The notes under the pieces were generated by a model, which ran no database searches, was not told the DNA's origin, and worked only from the letters and a program-made list of their open reading frames with translations. Source: Methylococcaceae bacterium (lineage in GTDB: Bacteria > Pseudomonadota > Gammaproteobacteria > Methylococcales > Methylomonadaceae). Taken from it: a DNA stretch of 40,466 nt. Both the position numbers and the translations under genes were made by a program. Positions 1 through 8,219 of this stretch are shown piece after piece (position 1 is the first letter of the stretch; each line of letters opens with the position of its first letter). The stretch is from the NCBI GenBank assembly GCA_024636875.1, contig JAGXGJ010000001.1:1-40466 (forward strand), given 5' to 3'.

Positions 1-66
1 TAATTTCAAGTCTTCGATTTGCGAGGCGCTCAAGGATAAGAGGGTTGGTTTGGTGGTGGTTTGCAT
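1..66 (-). CDS. N-terminal start of a protein leaving the window, possibly a transposase
   Basis: An open frame on the minus strand starts at an ATG (66-64) and stays open to the left edge, giving only 22 residues (MQTTTKPTLLSLSASQIED and so on). The polar N-terminus followed by a short 'LSLSASQIEDL' helix resembles the beginning of helix-turn-helix domains in IS630-like transposases, but 22 residues are too few for a family call. No clear ribosome binding site is visible. It lies just past the point where the neighbouring SBBP repeat gene breaks off, which would fit an inserted mobile element. It may be a chance frame. Confidence 0.25.
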   Translation of the reverse strand, partial: MQTTTKPTLLSLSASQIEDLKL

Positions 67-100
67 GGTCGTAATCGGTGGAAGAAATGATGAGGATAGT

Positions 101-2035
101 TTACCCTGAACGGGTAAAGTCTTCTTCGGAAATCACCTTACCTCCCAGATACGTAGAATACAACAATTCTGTGCCGCTGGCGTTGAACTTAGTCACGAAG
201 GCATCGTTTTTCCCCCCAAAATTCGGATATATTGCGTTGACCGCCGGGAAATTGGCGGAATATGTCCATCCGGTGACAAACGTATTACCAGCGCTGTCCA
301 CGGAAATGCCTGTGCCGTTATCGCTACCATTACCACCCAGATACGTCGAATAAAGGACTTGCGCGCCGCTAGCGTTGAACTTGGTCACGAAGGCATCACC
401 ATAATTTCCTCCCTCGAAATTCGGATATATTGCGTTGACCGTCGGGAAATTGACGGAATATGTATTGCCGGTGATATAAGCATTCTCGGCGCTGTCCACG
501 GCAATGCTGCTGCCGTGATCGCTATCATTACCGCCCAGATACGTGGAATATAGGACTTGCGTGCCGCCAGCGTTGAACTTTGTCACGAAGGCATCTTTAA
601 CGCCCCCAAAATTCGGATATATTGCGTTGACCGTCGGGAAATTGGTAGATTCTGTATAACCGGTGACATAAGCATTCCCGGTGCTATCCACCGCGATGTC
701 AAAGCCAGCTTCAGAAATATTACCACCCAGATACGTGGAATAAAGGACTTGCGCGCCGCTGGCGTTTAATTTGGTCACGAAGGCATCGCTGCCCCCCCCT
801 AAATACGGATACTTGGCGTTGACCGCCGGGAAATTGGCTGAATATGTTGTTCCGGTGATATAAGCATTCCCGACGCTATCCACGGCGATGTCCCAGCCGA
901 AATCGCTATCATTACCGCCCAGATACGTGGAATATAAGACTTCTGTGCCGCTGGCGTTTAACTTGGTCACGAAGGCATCGCTTTCCCCGCCAAAATTCGG
1001 ATACTTGGCGTTGATCGCCGGGATATTGGAGGAAGACGTTTTGCCGGTGATATATGCGTTCCCCTCGCTGTCCACGGCGATGTCCTCGCCGGCATCAAAG
1101 TAACTTCCCCCTAAATAACTCGAATACGCCAATACCGGATCGATCACCAGCGTTTGTGTTGCATCATAAGCCGCCAATTGAAAACCGATTTGTGGGTGTA
1201 TAATTTTTTCCTGACGCTGGTTAGCTTTCCTGCTCGGACTAGGGGCATCATGCAGAACAAAGCGCGCATCAACGCTTCGTCTTTGTCCATCGATAGTTTG
1301 ATAGGCCACGGGCTTGTGCAAGCGCACATCTCCGTCTGCCGTATGCAGCACCAGATCTCCCTGCGCATCAATAGCCACTTTATCAGTTCCTTGGAACGAT
1401 AGCCGCACGGCTTTGGGGTCTGCGCCAGGGGCAACGATGAAGTCATACTCCAACTGCCGTTGGTTGCCGTAGTAGATAAGATCGATGCCGGGGTAGACTT
1501 TTTCGTACTTGGTTTTGGCATAGGTGGGAATATTGGTGCGCCATTGCTTGGGGTCTTTACCGCGAAAATAGTTGACCTTGCCGGGCAGTTCATCCAGTCC
1601 TTTAACTTGCGGAATCGGATTGCCGCCGACGAGTTTCATGCGTAACGTGGTCGCCTTTTCCTGGCTGCTTTTAATGGTTTTACTGGGCGTTTTTCCGTTT
1701 GGAACCGACAGCGATTGTCTTAAGGATTTGCTGTTTTTAGTTTCGGCAGGTGCGGATTTATTTAACGACAGCACCGCTTCGGTCGGCGTCAGAAACAGGC
1801 CATAACCTTGGCCCCGCGCGATGAACTGAACTTTTTTATCCATCTGTCCCCGGTTAGCCTCAAAACTCAACGGCAGCTTGCCGTAGATCTTTACCTGTTG
1901 GACTTTGGCTGTAGTATCCGGTTTTGTTTGTGCTTTAATACCAGTTGCAGCCTCCACGCTGCAAAACACCGCGAAAGCAATCAATATCAGTATCCATGCC
2001 GGCAGTTTCACCCATTTGTTTTGTCGTTTGTTCAT
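101..2035 (-). CDS. SBBP-repeat beta-propeller protein, apparently truncated at the C-terminus
   Basis: A 644-residue exported protein. The ATG at 2035 is chosen because GGTGGGGGAC lies directly upstream; an ATG at 2125 would add 30 residues ahead of the signal sequence. Residues 1-30 form a signal peptide (KLPAWILILIAFAVFCSVEA). A DUF7948-type N-terminal domain follows (LPLSFEANRGQ, FLTPTEAVL, YPGIDLIYYGNQRQLEYDF). The C-terminal half holds five full units of about 64 residues with the SBBP signature (YSTYLGGN.SD.G.DIAVDS.GNAYITG, then DAFVTK.NASGT). A sixth unit breaks off after YSTYLGG and ends in an unrelated tail, KVISEEDFTRSG. Such proteins are predicted extracellular propellers of unknown ligand. 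The abrupt end suggests loss of the true C-terminus. Confidence 0.8.
   Translation of the reverse strand: MNKRQNKWVKLPAWILILIAFAVFCSVEAATGIKAQTKPDTTAKVQQVKIYGKLPLSFEANRGQMDKKVQFIARGQGYGLFLTPTEAVLSLNKSAPAETKNSKSLRQSLSVPNGKTPSKTIKSSQEKATTLRMKLVGGNPIPQVKGLDELPGKVNYFRGKDPKQWRTNIPTYAKTKYEKVYPGIDLIYYGNQRQLEYDFIVAPGADPKAVRLSFQGTDKVAIDAQGDLVLHTADGDVRLHKPVAYQTIDGQRRSVDARFVLHDAPSPSRKANQRQEKIIHPQIGFQLAAYDATQTLVIDPVLAYSSYLGGSYFDAGEDIAVDSEGNAYITGKTSSSNIPAINAKYPNFGGESDAFVTKLNASGTEVLYSTYLGGNDSDFGWDIAVDSVGNAYITGTTYSANFPAVNAKYPYLGGGSDAFVTKLNASGAQVLYSTYLGGNISEAGFDIAVDSTGNAYVTGYTESTNFPTVNAIYPNFGGVKDAFVTKFNAGGTQVLYSTYLGGNDSDHGSSIAVDSAENAYITGNTYSVNFPTVNAIYPNFEGGNYGDAFVTKFNASGAQVLYSTYLGGNGSDNGTGISVDSAGNTFVTGWTYSANFPAVNAIYPNFGGKNDAFVTKFNASGTELLYSTYLGGKVISEEDFTRSG
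121..1130. repeat. Tandem ~192-bp coding repeats of the SBBP gene
   Basis: The motif around ATTCGGATAT recurs at 221, 419, 611, 803 and 995, a spacing of 198, 192, 192 and 192 bp. Each copy encodes one SBBP unit on the minus strand. The copies are very similar at DNA level, more than structure alone would require, which points to recent duplication or gene conversion. The 198-bp unit carries an extra two codons (Asn-Tyr in FEGGNYGDAF). Confidence 0.85.
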
Positions 2036-2162
2036 GTCCCCCACCTTTGCGCCGAACAACGCCTTTTTCCCGCCCAAAAAAAACCGAACCACCTGTAGCG
2101 ACATTGACGTTGTCGCTCCCGGCAATTCGGCTATCCGTTATAAGGATCCTAAATTTTCTGTC

Positions 2163-2178
2163 CCTACCTTCCGGTAGG
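2163..2178. other. Small stem-loop between the SBBP gene and yajQ remnant
   Basis: CCTACC (2163-2168) and GGTAGG (2173-2178) form a 6-bp stem with a TTCC tetraloop, followed on plus by TTTAGCCTTTTT. It may be a terminator left from a lost gene. Otherwise 2036-2256 is AT-rich and shows no gene. Confidence 0.35.
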
Positions 2179-2256
2179 TTTAGCCTTTTTATTATTTTAA
2201 GTCAGTAGATCACAAAATAAATATAATTTCTACTGAGTAAATTAGTTAGGAATATT

Positions 2257-2577
2257 CAGTTACAACAGATGTTCAGCATTGTCTGTTCAAAACTCACCCG
2301 GCGCGGCGTTGATATAGCCTGCCTGGACGTAGGCGATGCCAAAGGCAGCGGTAAAATGATGCGCCAGGAAATCACGTTGAAACAGGGTCTGGACTCGCTG
2401 TTGGCAAAAAAAATCGTCAAATTGATCAAGGACAAAAAGCTGAAAGTGCAGGCGGCAATTCAGGGCGATAAAGTCAGAGTAACGGGTAAAAAACGCGATG
2501 ACCTGCAGGAAGTGATTCAAATGCTAAAAGATGAAAAGCTGGAACAACCGTTGCAGTATGATAATTTCAGAGATTAG
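2257..2577 (+). pseudogene. yajQ: 5'-truncated yajQ (nucleotide-binding YajQ/UPF0234 protein)
   Basis: The frame ending at 2577 gives about 102 residues matching the C-terminal two thirds of YajQ: LQQM...[45 protein letters not shown], and the terminal QYDNFRD. Family members are about 160 residues and start MPSFDIVSE; that N-terminal region is absent here. Similarity begins at about 2257 (in-frame Q-L-Q-Q before the ATG at 2269) and the frame closes with a stop at 2224-2226. No RBS precedes 2269. YajQ binds nucleotides, reported as cyclic di-GMP, through two ferredoxin-like lobes, and half of that is missing. I read it as a pseudogene left by a deletion or rearrangement at about 2250, though expression of a short form cannot be excluded. 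Confidence 0.8.
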
Positions 2578-2725
2578 GCGCATTGAAACTTTTTTGCGGC
2601 CAGGCAATGAGTTGTCAATACTTTATAAACTTAAGCAACGTTGCCCGGCGTCAATTCTCCTGACACGTGGGCTTGCTGAACAACGTGTGACCGAACGCAC
2701 ACTATGACGATGCTGACTGCCCTAT

Positions 2726-2752
2726 CGGGAGCTGTGATTTTCATTGCTCCCG
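2726..2752. other. Stem-loop downstream of the large minus-strand gene
   Basis: CGGGAGC (2726-2732) pairs with GCTCCCG (2746-2752) across a 13-nt loop. It lies 31 bp past the stop of the 2783-6271 gene and downstream of yajQ, so it could end transcription from either side, but there is no good U-tract. Confidence 0.35.
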
Positions 2753-2782
2753 AGCAGAACATTCCTGACCCAATGACAAGTT

Positions 2783-5700
2783 TTACGAAAGTGACAACCG
2801 GCAGCGGCTTTCGCCTAACGGGTCCGAGCCTATCGTTCCAATCAGGGCATTTAAATAATCTGCACTCTGCACACTCGCCAGTTTCAGCCGCGCCGCCTGC
2901 AAACGTTCAGTCATTTTAAAGCTGTCGTGCAGCGGGATATGGCGGCCATCCCGCAAAAACGCCTCCAGATCATCGACATGGCGTTGGCACAACGCCGCAT
3001 CGCGCCGTTGTTTTATTTCCAGGCGTTCCCGATACCAGTCTGAAGCCAGTAAATTTTGCCGGGTGAACATCGCCCGCACCTCTTCATGGTTCACATCCTT
3101 GCCCTGATAATGCCCTTCGGCCATGATATGCAGCAGCACAAACAGTGGCGGACAGGCCTCATCGATACTGCCGTCGTTGAAATACTGCCGGGCTACCCGC
3201 TGCTGGGTTTCGACGATATTGTTTACGCCATCGACAAACACGGCCAAATCCTGACGTTCCGGCTGTAAAATCTCATCGCTGAATACTGCCGAAGGATTAT
3301 CGAATATTTTCCCCATTAATCCATGCACAAACAGGCTGGTAATCCGGTAGCCCAAGCGGCTGGCCAATATGCGCTGACCTTGATAATCAAAATCTTCCAG
3401 TTTTTCCAGATAACCATGCGCTATCAGATAATCGGGCTGACGTTCGGCGTGTTTCAAGCGCGCCCAGATTTCAGGAATCAGCAGACTGATATCATGATCG
3501 ATGCGCACATTCGGGCCGATAAAACCAGCCGAACTGGAAAAGCCTGCATAGCCGGTCAAAATAAACGAAACCAGCGCATTGTTTAAATCCGCCGTTGCCC
3601 GCAAAGCATTAAACGGGCCTTTGGTCAACGCACCTTCACTGCCCGCGCCGGTGGTCGAAGGGGATTTGCCGGTCAACGAACAAATAAAATCCATGAACAA
3701 TTCCGGCAGTTCCTGGTAATGAATCGGGTTATATACCGCCAGCGGACGAATGCCATGCTCAGGTTCCGGAGGATTATTGCGCCGTCCGGTCAATACCGCA
3801 TCGACTGCATAACAAACCGGCTGGGATAGCGGAATTTTGCGGTGCAATCTTGCGCCGGTTTCGGCGACATATTTACGCAAGGGTGCAACCAAATCGGCGC
3901 GGGTTTCCAGATAGCGCGGATTTTTCGAAGGCTTGCCGTTGACCAGACGCGGGTGCGCCGATGACACCACATAACCCTCGCCAGCATAATAAACATCAGT
4001 TAATAACTGCCGCATCGGCGGGGTGAATTTCGATAAGGTCATGACATCTTCCGCCAAATCGGCTAGTTTCTCGCCCCATAACGGCTCAAAATTTGCGAGG
4101 AAATTACCGCTGCCTGCCATATTAGCTTCGGTTTGTTTGTCATAGCCGGGATGAATCGCATCATCAGGCCGCTGGAACAAACGGTATTCACAGTTGGCGA
4201 CCAGTTTAATGCTGTGCCGGTATTTATCATCGGCTAACAAAGGCCGAATCGCTGCCACGGGCACGACGGTCGAAACGGTAATGTCGTCTTCCATTTGCAC
4301 TTTTTCGGCCGGGATGTAGTCCTGGCGGGTTTTGAAGGTGCGCCAGCCGCCTTCCTGGTTAAAACCGACCCGTAAATACATTGCAACAATCTTGCGATCG
4401 AAGAGTTTGAGTTCATGACCCGGCGCGCCATCAATCACATCCACCGACAAGCGTTGCCGCCAGGTGTTCCCCCATTCCTGGCGATAGAAGCGTTTAATCA
4501 AAAACACCAGGGCCAGAATGCGAGGCGGAATGGCTTTCAACCAGGTACGGTATTCCCCTGCATGGGTGGGCGACGGCGACAGCAATTTAATCACCGAGCC
4601 TAAACTGCGCTCACTGCTTAACACTGAACGTCCGGGTGCGTGGTCTTCGTCTTCAAAGCCAGGCCGGAATCGTCCGCGGTAGTCTTTATCGAAAATCGCC
4701 TGCACCTGGTCTAAATCGTTCTGCAAATCATCGACGTACAGCGAAGCAAAAATCACCGCATCTTCAATCGACTTGGAAATTTCCGATTTGCCGCCGCCGG
4801 ATACCGTGCAGGGCTTATGGCAGAACGTACCTTCAGCCGCTGTGCCGACCAGCCGCCACGACGGCGCGCCGGGATGTTTTTGCATTTCGATTTTGAAGCC
4901 GTTCGGCTGGATGTAAATCTTGCCAGGACGCAGGCGGATTGAGTGCGTCTGGCCGTTTTTGAGCCAGCTGATTTTCTGGCTGTTGAGATTCATCCGCAGG
5001 TCTTGCGGTACATAGACGATGTCGGGAAAGCGGCGGTCGAAGGCGTAGCCTTCCGGCTGGATATTCATCATTGCGCCGTAGCGATAGGCCATGTCATCAA
5101 AATCATAGCCCGGTTCGCGGGTGAGGCTGCCTACGCCGAATTCGTCACCATGATTGAAGCGCTGGAAGGCTAATGCGCCGCCGGCGTGTTCTTCTTCAGC
5201 TGCGCCAAACAGATTGGCCGCATAGCTGATTTGGGTTTTGACTTCTTTTTTGCAGTAGCCGAAATAGTTGTCGGCCAGCAGCGTGACAATCACGCCGGAA
5301 GCGTCGCGTGCAGTGAGTTTGAATGCCTGACCATTGTTATACAGCTCTTTATCATCTTGCCAGCACATGCCTTCTTCGCGCTGACGGTCAGTGGCTTTAT
5401 CCCAATGCGGCAAGCCGAGCGTTTTTTTGGTCAATTTCGCCAAATGCGGAGCCAGGATAATACAACCGGAATGCCCGGTCCAATGTTCTATGTCAAGTGC
5501 GGCATCAAACTGTGGCAAGGCCGGATTGCCGCCGTTGCCGAAAATACTCTCGACAAAATCCAGGTTACTGACCAGATTGCCCGGTGCAAACAAGCGGATT
5601 TCCATGGTTTTTTCAGCATCGGCGCCGGGTATGGCGGGACATACCACCGGTCGCAGTAACAGCGAGGAAAATATTCTGGCAGGCGCCGGCTGATTGGCTG

Positions 5701-6271
5701 TGAACGGCAGAATCAACATCTCGGCGGGTGGATTCAGTGCGTGCGCCAGCATGTGGGCGAAAGTGATTTTCGGCACTTGTTTTTTGTCACCGGGCACCGG
5801 CAAGCCGCCTTCGGCGATGTGAAATGAACCTTCGGTTGTGCGGCGGTCGCTGGCGGGATTGTGCAGTACGCCTTGCTTGACACGGTAACTGGACACAATG
5901 TCAGATAGAAAAACATCCTCATCCATCGGCAACGACAATTCCCGCGCCACGCCGTGTCTATCAAGCTCAAACGTCATGGTTGGCAGGGCCGGAATTTTGT
6001 CCAGATTCAAATCCGCCAGATAACGATTCAGGAATGCCTGAATGCGCTGGTCGGCTGGATAATGGGATTCGCCCGCCAGTTGGCGGTTTTTTTCCAGATA
6101 ACTGTCTAATAAGTCCTTCGCCGTGTCCATCAACTCTGCCGATTCGTTGCTGATGCAGGTCGGCTGGCCGCAGGAGGCCAGTTTCAGGTTGATATAAAGA
6201 TGCAGCTTGCGGCGAACGGCGGCTTGATCGAGCGGACTGTTGTCCAGGCCCAGTGCTTGTTTGTAGTCCAT
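2783..6271 (-). CDS. Probable PPi-type phosphoenolpyruvate carboxykinase
   Basis: A protein of about 1162 residues from ATG 6271. A TTG at 6316 with AAGGG upstream would add 15 residues, and neither start is certain. No signal peptide or membrane segment is seen, so it is cytosolic. Size and conserved blocks match my recollection of the large diphosphate-dependent PEP carboxykinases of Entamoeba and Propionibacterium: DRHGVARELSLP, NYFGYCKKEVKTQIS, LVSNLDFVESIFGN, GHSGCIILAPHL and, near residue 870, GKSPSTTGAGSEGALTKG. That family interconverts PEP plus CO2 and phosphate with oxaloacetate plus PPi, linking the C3 and C4 pools. Methylococcales are known for PPi-dependent phosphofructokinase, so a PPi enzyme at this node would fit. 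It is the first of the minus-strand block moving left, with the transporter gene ending 71 bp upstream of its ATG. The assignment is from memory of the family. Confidence 0.6.
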   Translation of the reverse strand: MDYKQALGLDNSPLDQAAVRRKLHLYINLKLASCGQPTCISNESAELMDTAKDLLDSYLEKNRQLAGESHYPADQRIQAFLNRYLADLNLDKIPALPTMTFELDRHGVARELSLPMDEDVFLSDIVSSYRVKQGVLHNPASDRRTTEGSFHIAEGGLPVPGDKKQVPKITFAHMLAHALNPPAEMLILPFTANQPAPARIFSSLLLRPVVCPAIPGADAEKTMEIRLFAPGNLVSNLDFVESIFGNGGNPALPQFDAALDIEHWTGHSGCIILAPHLAKLTKKTLGLPHWDKATDRQREEGMCWQDDKELYNNGQAFKLTARDASGVIVTLLADNYFGYCKKEVKTQISYAANLFGAAEEEHAGGALAFQRFNHGDEFGVGSLTREPGYDFDDMAYRYGAMMNIQPEGYAFDRRFPDIVYVPQDLRMNLNSQKISWLKNGQTHSIRLRPGKIYIQPNGFKIEMQKHPGAPSWRLVGTAAEGTFCHKPCTVSGGGKSEISKSIEDAVIFASLYVDDLQNDLDQVQAIFDKDYRGRFRPGFEDEDHAPGRSVLSSERSLGSVIKLLSPSPTHAGEYRTWLKAIPPRILALVFLIKRFYRQEWGNTWRQRLSVDVIDGAPGHELKLFDRKIVAMYLRVGFNQEGGWRTFKTRQDYIPAEKVQMEDDITVSTVVPVAAIRPLLADDKYRHSIKLVANCEYRLFQRPDDAIHPGYDKQTEANMAGSGNFLANFEPLWGEKLADLAEDVMTLSKFTPPMRQLLTDVYYAGEGYVVSSAHPRLVNGKPSKNPRYLETRADLVAPLRKYVAETGARLHRKIPLSQPVCYAVDAVLTGRRNNPPEPEHGIRPLAVYNPIHYQELPELFMDFICSLTGKSPSTTGAGSEGALTKGPFNALRATADLNNALVSFILTGYAGFSSSAGFIGPNVRIDHDISLLIPEIWARLKHAERQPDYLIAHGYLEKLEDFDYQGQRILASRLGYRITSLFVHGLMGKIFDNPSAVFSDEILQPERQDLAVFVDGVNNIVETQQRVARQYFNDGSIDEACPPLFVLLHIMAEGHYQGKDVNHEEVRAMFTRQNLLASDWYRERLEIKQRRDAALCQRHVDDLEAFLRDGRHIPLHDSFKMTERLQAARLKLASVQSADYLNALIGTIGSDPLGESRCRLSLS

Positions 6272-6341
6272 GGGAACGTCTGTGTCGAATGGGAAAATAA
6301 AATTGTAATATCGCAAACTCAGGCCCTTGCGTCAATCACTC

Positions 6342-8000
6342 TCAGATGATGAACAAAACAATCATTTGCGCGGCGATAATCCGCAAAATCATCACCAACG
6401 GGTAAACCGTTGCATAGGCTATCGACACTGCCGCCGATGGATTAAGGCCATTGGCAAACGCCAGGGCCGGTGGATCGGTCATACTGCCCGCCAGCAAACC
6501 GCAAAGCGACAGATAATTGGTTTTAAAAAAACGCTGTGCGACAAACGCCATCGTCAGCAACGGCAGCAAGGTAATCAGTGTGGCGCAGCCCATCCAGTAA
6601 AAACCATCGCCATGCACCAGTGTGTCGACAAACCGGTCGCCGGAATTCAGGCCCACACAGGCCAAAAACAGCACGATGCCCATGTCTTTCAAAATAATAT
6701 TGGAGCTTTTGGGTAAATGCCAGGTCATCGCGCCCCAGTTGCCGATACGGCTTAGGATAATAGCTACAATCAACGGTCCGCCGGCAAGGCCCAGTTTCAC
6801 CGAGGACGGCATACCAGGCATTGTAATCGGAAAGCTGCCGAGTATCACACCAAGGGTAATACCAATAAAAACAGGCACAATTTGCGGGTGATTGAGTTCT
6901 TCCAATGAATTACCCAATGCCTTTTCAATTGCTTCCAGGGCTTCCTGACTGCCCACAATATGCAGTTCATCGCCAAATTGCACGTGTACATCGGGCGTGG
7001 GTGAAAATTCAACATCAGAACGGTGAATTCTGGAAATAGTTACGCCATGAGTTAAGCAAAGCTGGCCAATGCTTCGACCAATCGCCTGTTTATGGGTGAC
7101 GACAAAGCGGCGGAGATAAAGATTCTTGGTCATTTGTTGCAGGTCAATCGTTGATTCAGGGCCAATGAGCATTTTCAGTTTTTTCAACGGGACTTTGTCA
7201 CCGACCACCCGCACCGTGTCACCGACAGACAAATGGCTGTCCGGTGTGGCGATGTGCACCTCGCCATCATGAAGTATGCGGGTAATGACCACGCCTTCAA
7301 AAAACGGAATATCGGCGATGCAGCGTTGGTTGAGATTGGTGTTTTCGACGGTCAAATCCTGACAAACCGGAATATGGGCATTGTCCTGCTGAACCTTGGC
7401 GAAAGTCTCAGCCTCGGTTTCGACATTGACCTTAAACACTTTTTTGATCAGCTGCATCGACAAAATAATACCGACAATCCCGAATGGATAGGCGACTGCA
7501 TAGCCCAATCCGGGCATTTTCAGGGTTTCGCCAGTGATATTCGGCAGGCCGCCCAGAATTTGTTGTGCTGCTGCCAGTGACGGCGTGTTGGTCGTTGCAC
7601 CGGAAAACAAGCCCACAGCGACCGCCACAGGAATATCAGCGAAGTGACTGATCGCTATCGCCAGTAACGCGCCCAAGATGACTACACCTGCTGCCAGTGC
7701 GTTGAAGCGAACGCCATAGAGAAAAAACGAGTTGACAAAACCGGGGCCTACTTCAAGACCGATGGCATAAACAAACAGGATTAATCCGAATTCGCGCAGA
7801 AAGTCCATGACCTCGGCGTTAATTTGATTGCCGAAATGACCAAAAATCAGCCCGGAAAACAGAACTCCGGTAATGCCCAGTTCAATACCGAATAGTGAAA
7901 GACGCCCCAGTACCAGGCCAGTGGAAATCACTAGACTGATAATTAATAAGGTGTGCGGTACGGAGTTCTGGTCAATAAAAAGTTCAAGCAGCCATTGCAT
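6342..8000 (-). CDS. AspT/YidE-YbjL family putative antiporter with two RCK_C (TrkA-C) domains
   Basis: A 552-residue inner-membrane protein. Residues 1-190 hold hydrophobic helices in the YidE/YbjL duplication arrangement (LLIISLVISTGLVLGRLSLF, then GLILFVYAIGLEVGPGF and GLFSGATTNTPSLAA). Residues of about 205-370 are soluble and contain two TrkA-C-like domains (VVITRILHDGEVHIATPDS and ISRIHRSDVEFSPTPDVHV). A second membrane bundle follows (LGLAGGPLIVAIILSRIG, MGIVLFLACVGLNSGDRF, GLLAGSMTDPPALAFA). This is the topology of the aspartate:alanine exchanger family; the two GLLAG/GATTNTP-like loops are typical. The substrate cannot be read from sequence. The ATG at 8000 lacks an obvious Shine-Dalgarno sequence. 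Adjacent genes for a C4-acid-forming enzyme and a semialdehyde dehydrogenase make a dicarboxylate or amino acid substrate reasonable. Confidence 0.82.
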   Translation of the reverse strand: MQWLLELFIDQNSVPHTLLIISLVISTGLVLGRLSLFGIELGITGVLFSGLIFGHFGNQINAEVMDFLREFGLILFVYAIGLEVGPGFVNSFFLYGVRFNALAAGVVILGALLAIAISHFADIPVAVAVGLFSGATTNTPSLAAAQQILGGLPNITGETLKMPGLGYAVAYPFGIVGIILSMQLIKKVFKVNVETEAETFAKVQQDNAHIPVCQDLTVENTNLNQRCIADIPFFEGVVITRILHDGEVHIATPDSHLSVGDTVRVVGDKVPLKKLKMLIGPESTIDLQQMTKNLYLRRFVVTHKQAIGRSIGQLCLTHGVTISRIHRSDVEFSPTPDVHVQFGDELHIVGSQEALEAIEKALGNSLEELNHPQIVPVFIGITLGVILGSFPITMPGMPSSVKLGLAGGPLIVAIILSRIGNWGAMTWHLPKSSNIILKDMGIVLFLACVGLNSGDRFVDTLVHGDGFYWMGCATLITLLPLLTMAFVAQRFFKTNYLSLCGLLAGSMTDPPALAFANGLNPSAAVSIAYATVYPLVMILRIIAAQMIVLFII

Positions 8001-8219
8001 AGTGGAGGGATAAAAAATTAAAAATTATGGGGGACCCAGGCAAGTGCCTTAGCCAGGCTGGAATGGCGGCTTACCAATATATAGCAGGGCTGTTTATTCT
8101 AGCCGCGATTCATTGATTTTGCTTGCTTTACCAAGATTGTCGAGTGAACCGGTTCCTGCCAGCGAAGTCTGCGCTGTCCATGTGCAGACGCATTGTTCTT
8201 TTGTCGCTGGCTTTCAACT

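Noticed and set aside
200-1130. Regularly spaced repeats resembling an array
   Set aside because: The period is about 192 bp and matches protein repeats of the SBBP gene; there are no short identical repeats with unique spacers, so it is not CRISPR.
5186-5659. Open plus-strand frame of 157 codons opposite the PEPCK-like gene
   Set aside because: It is antisense to a strongly conserved coding region and shows no RBS or recognisable domain.
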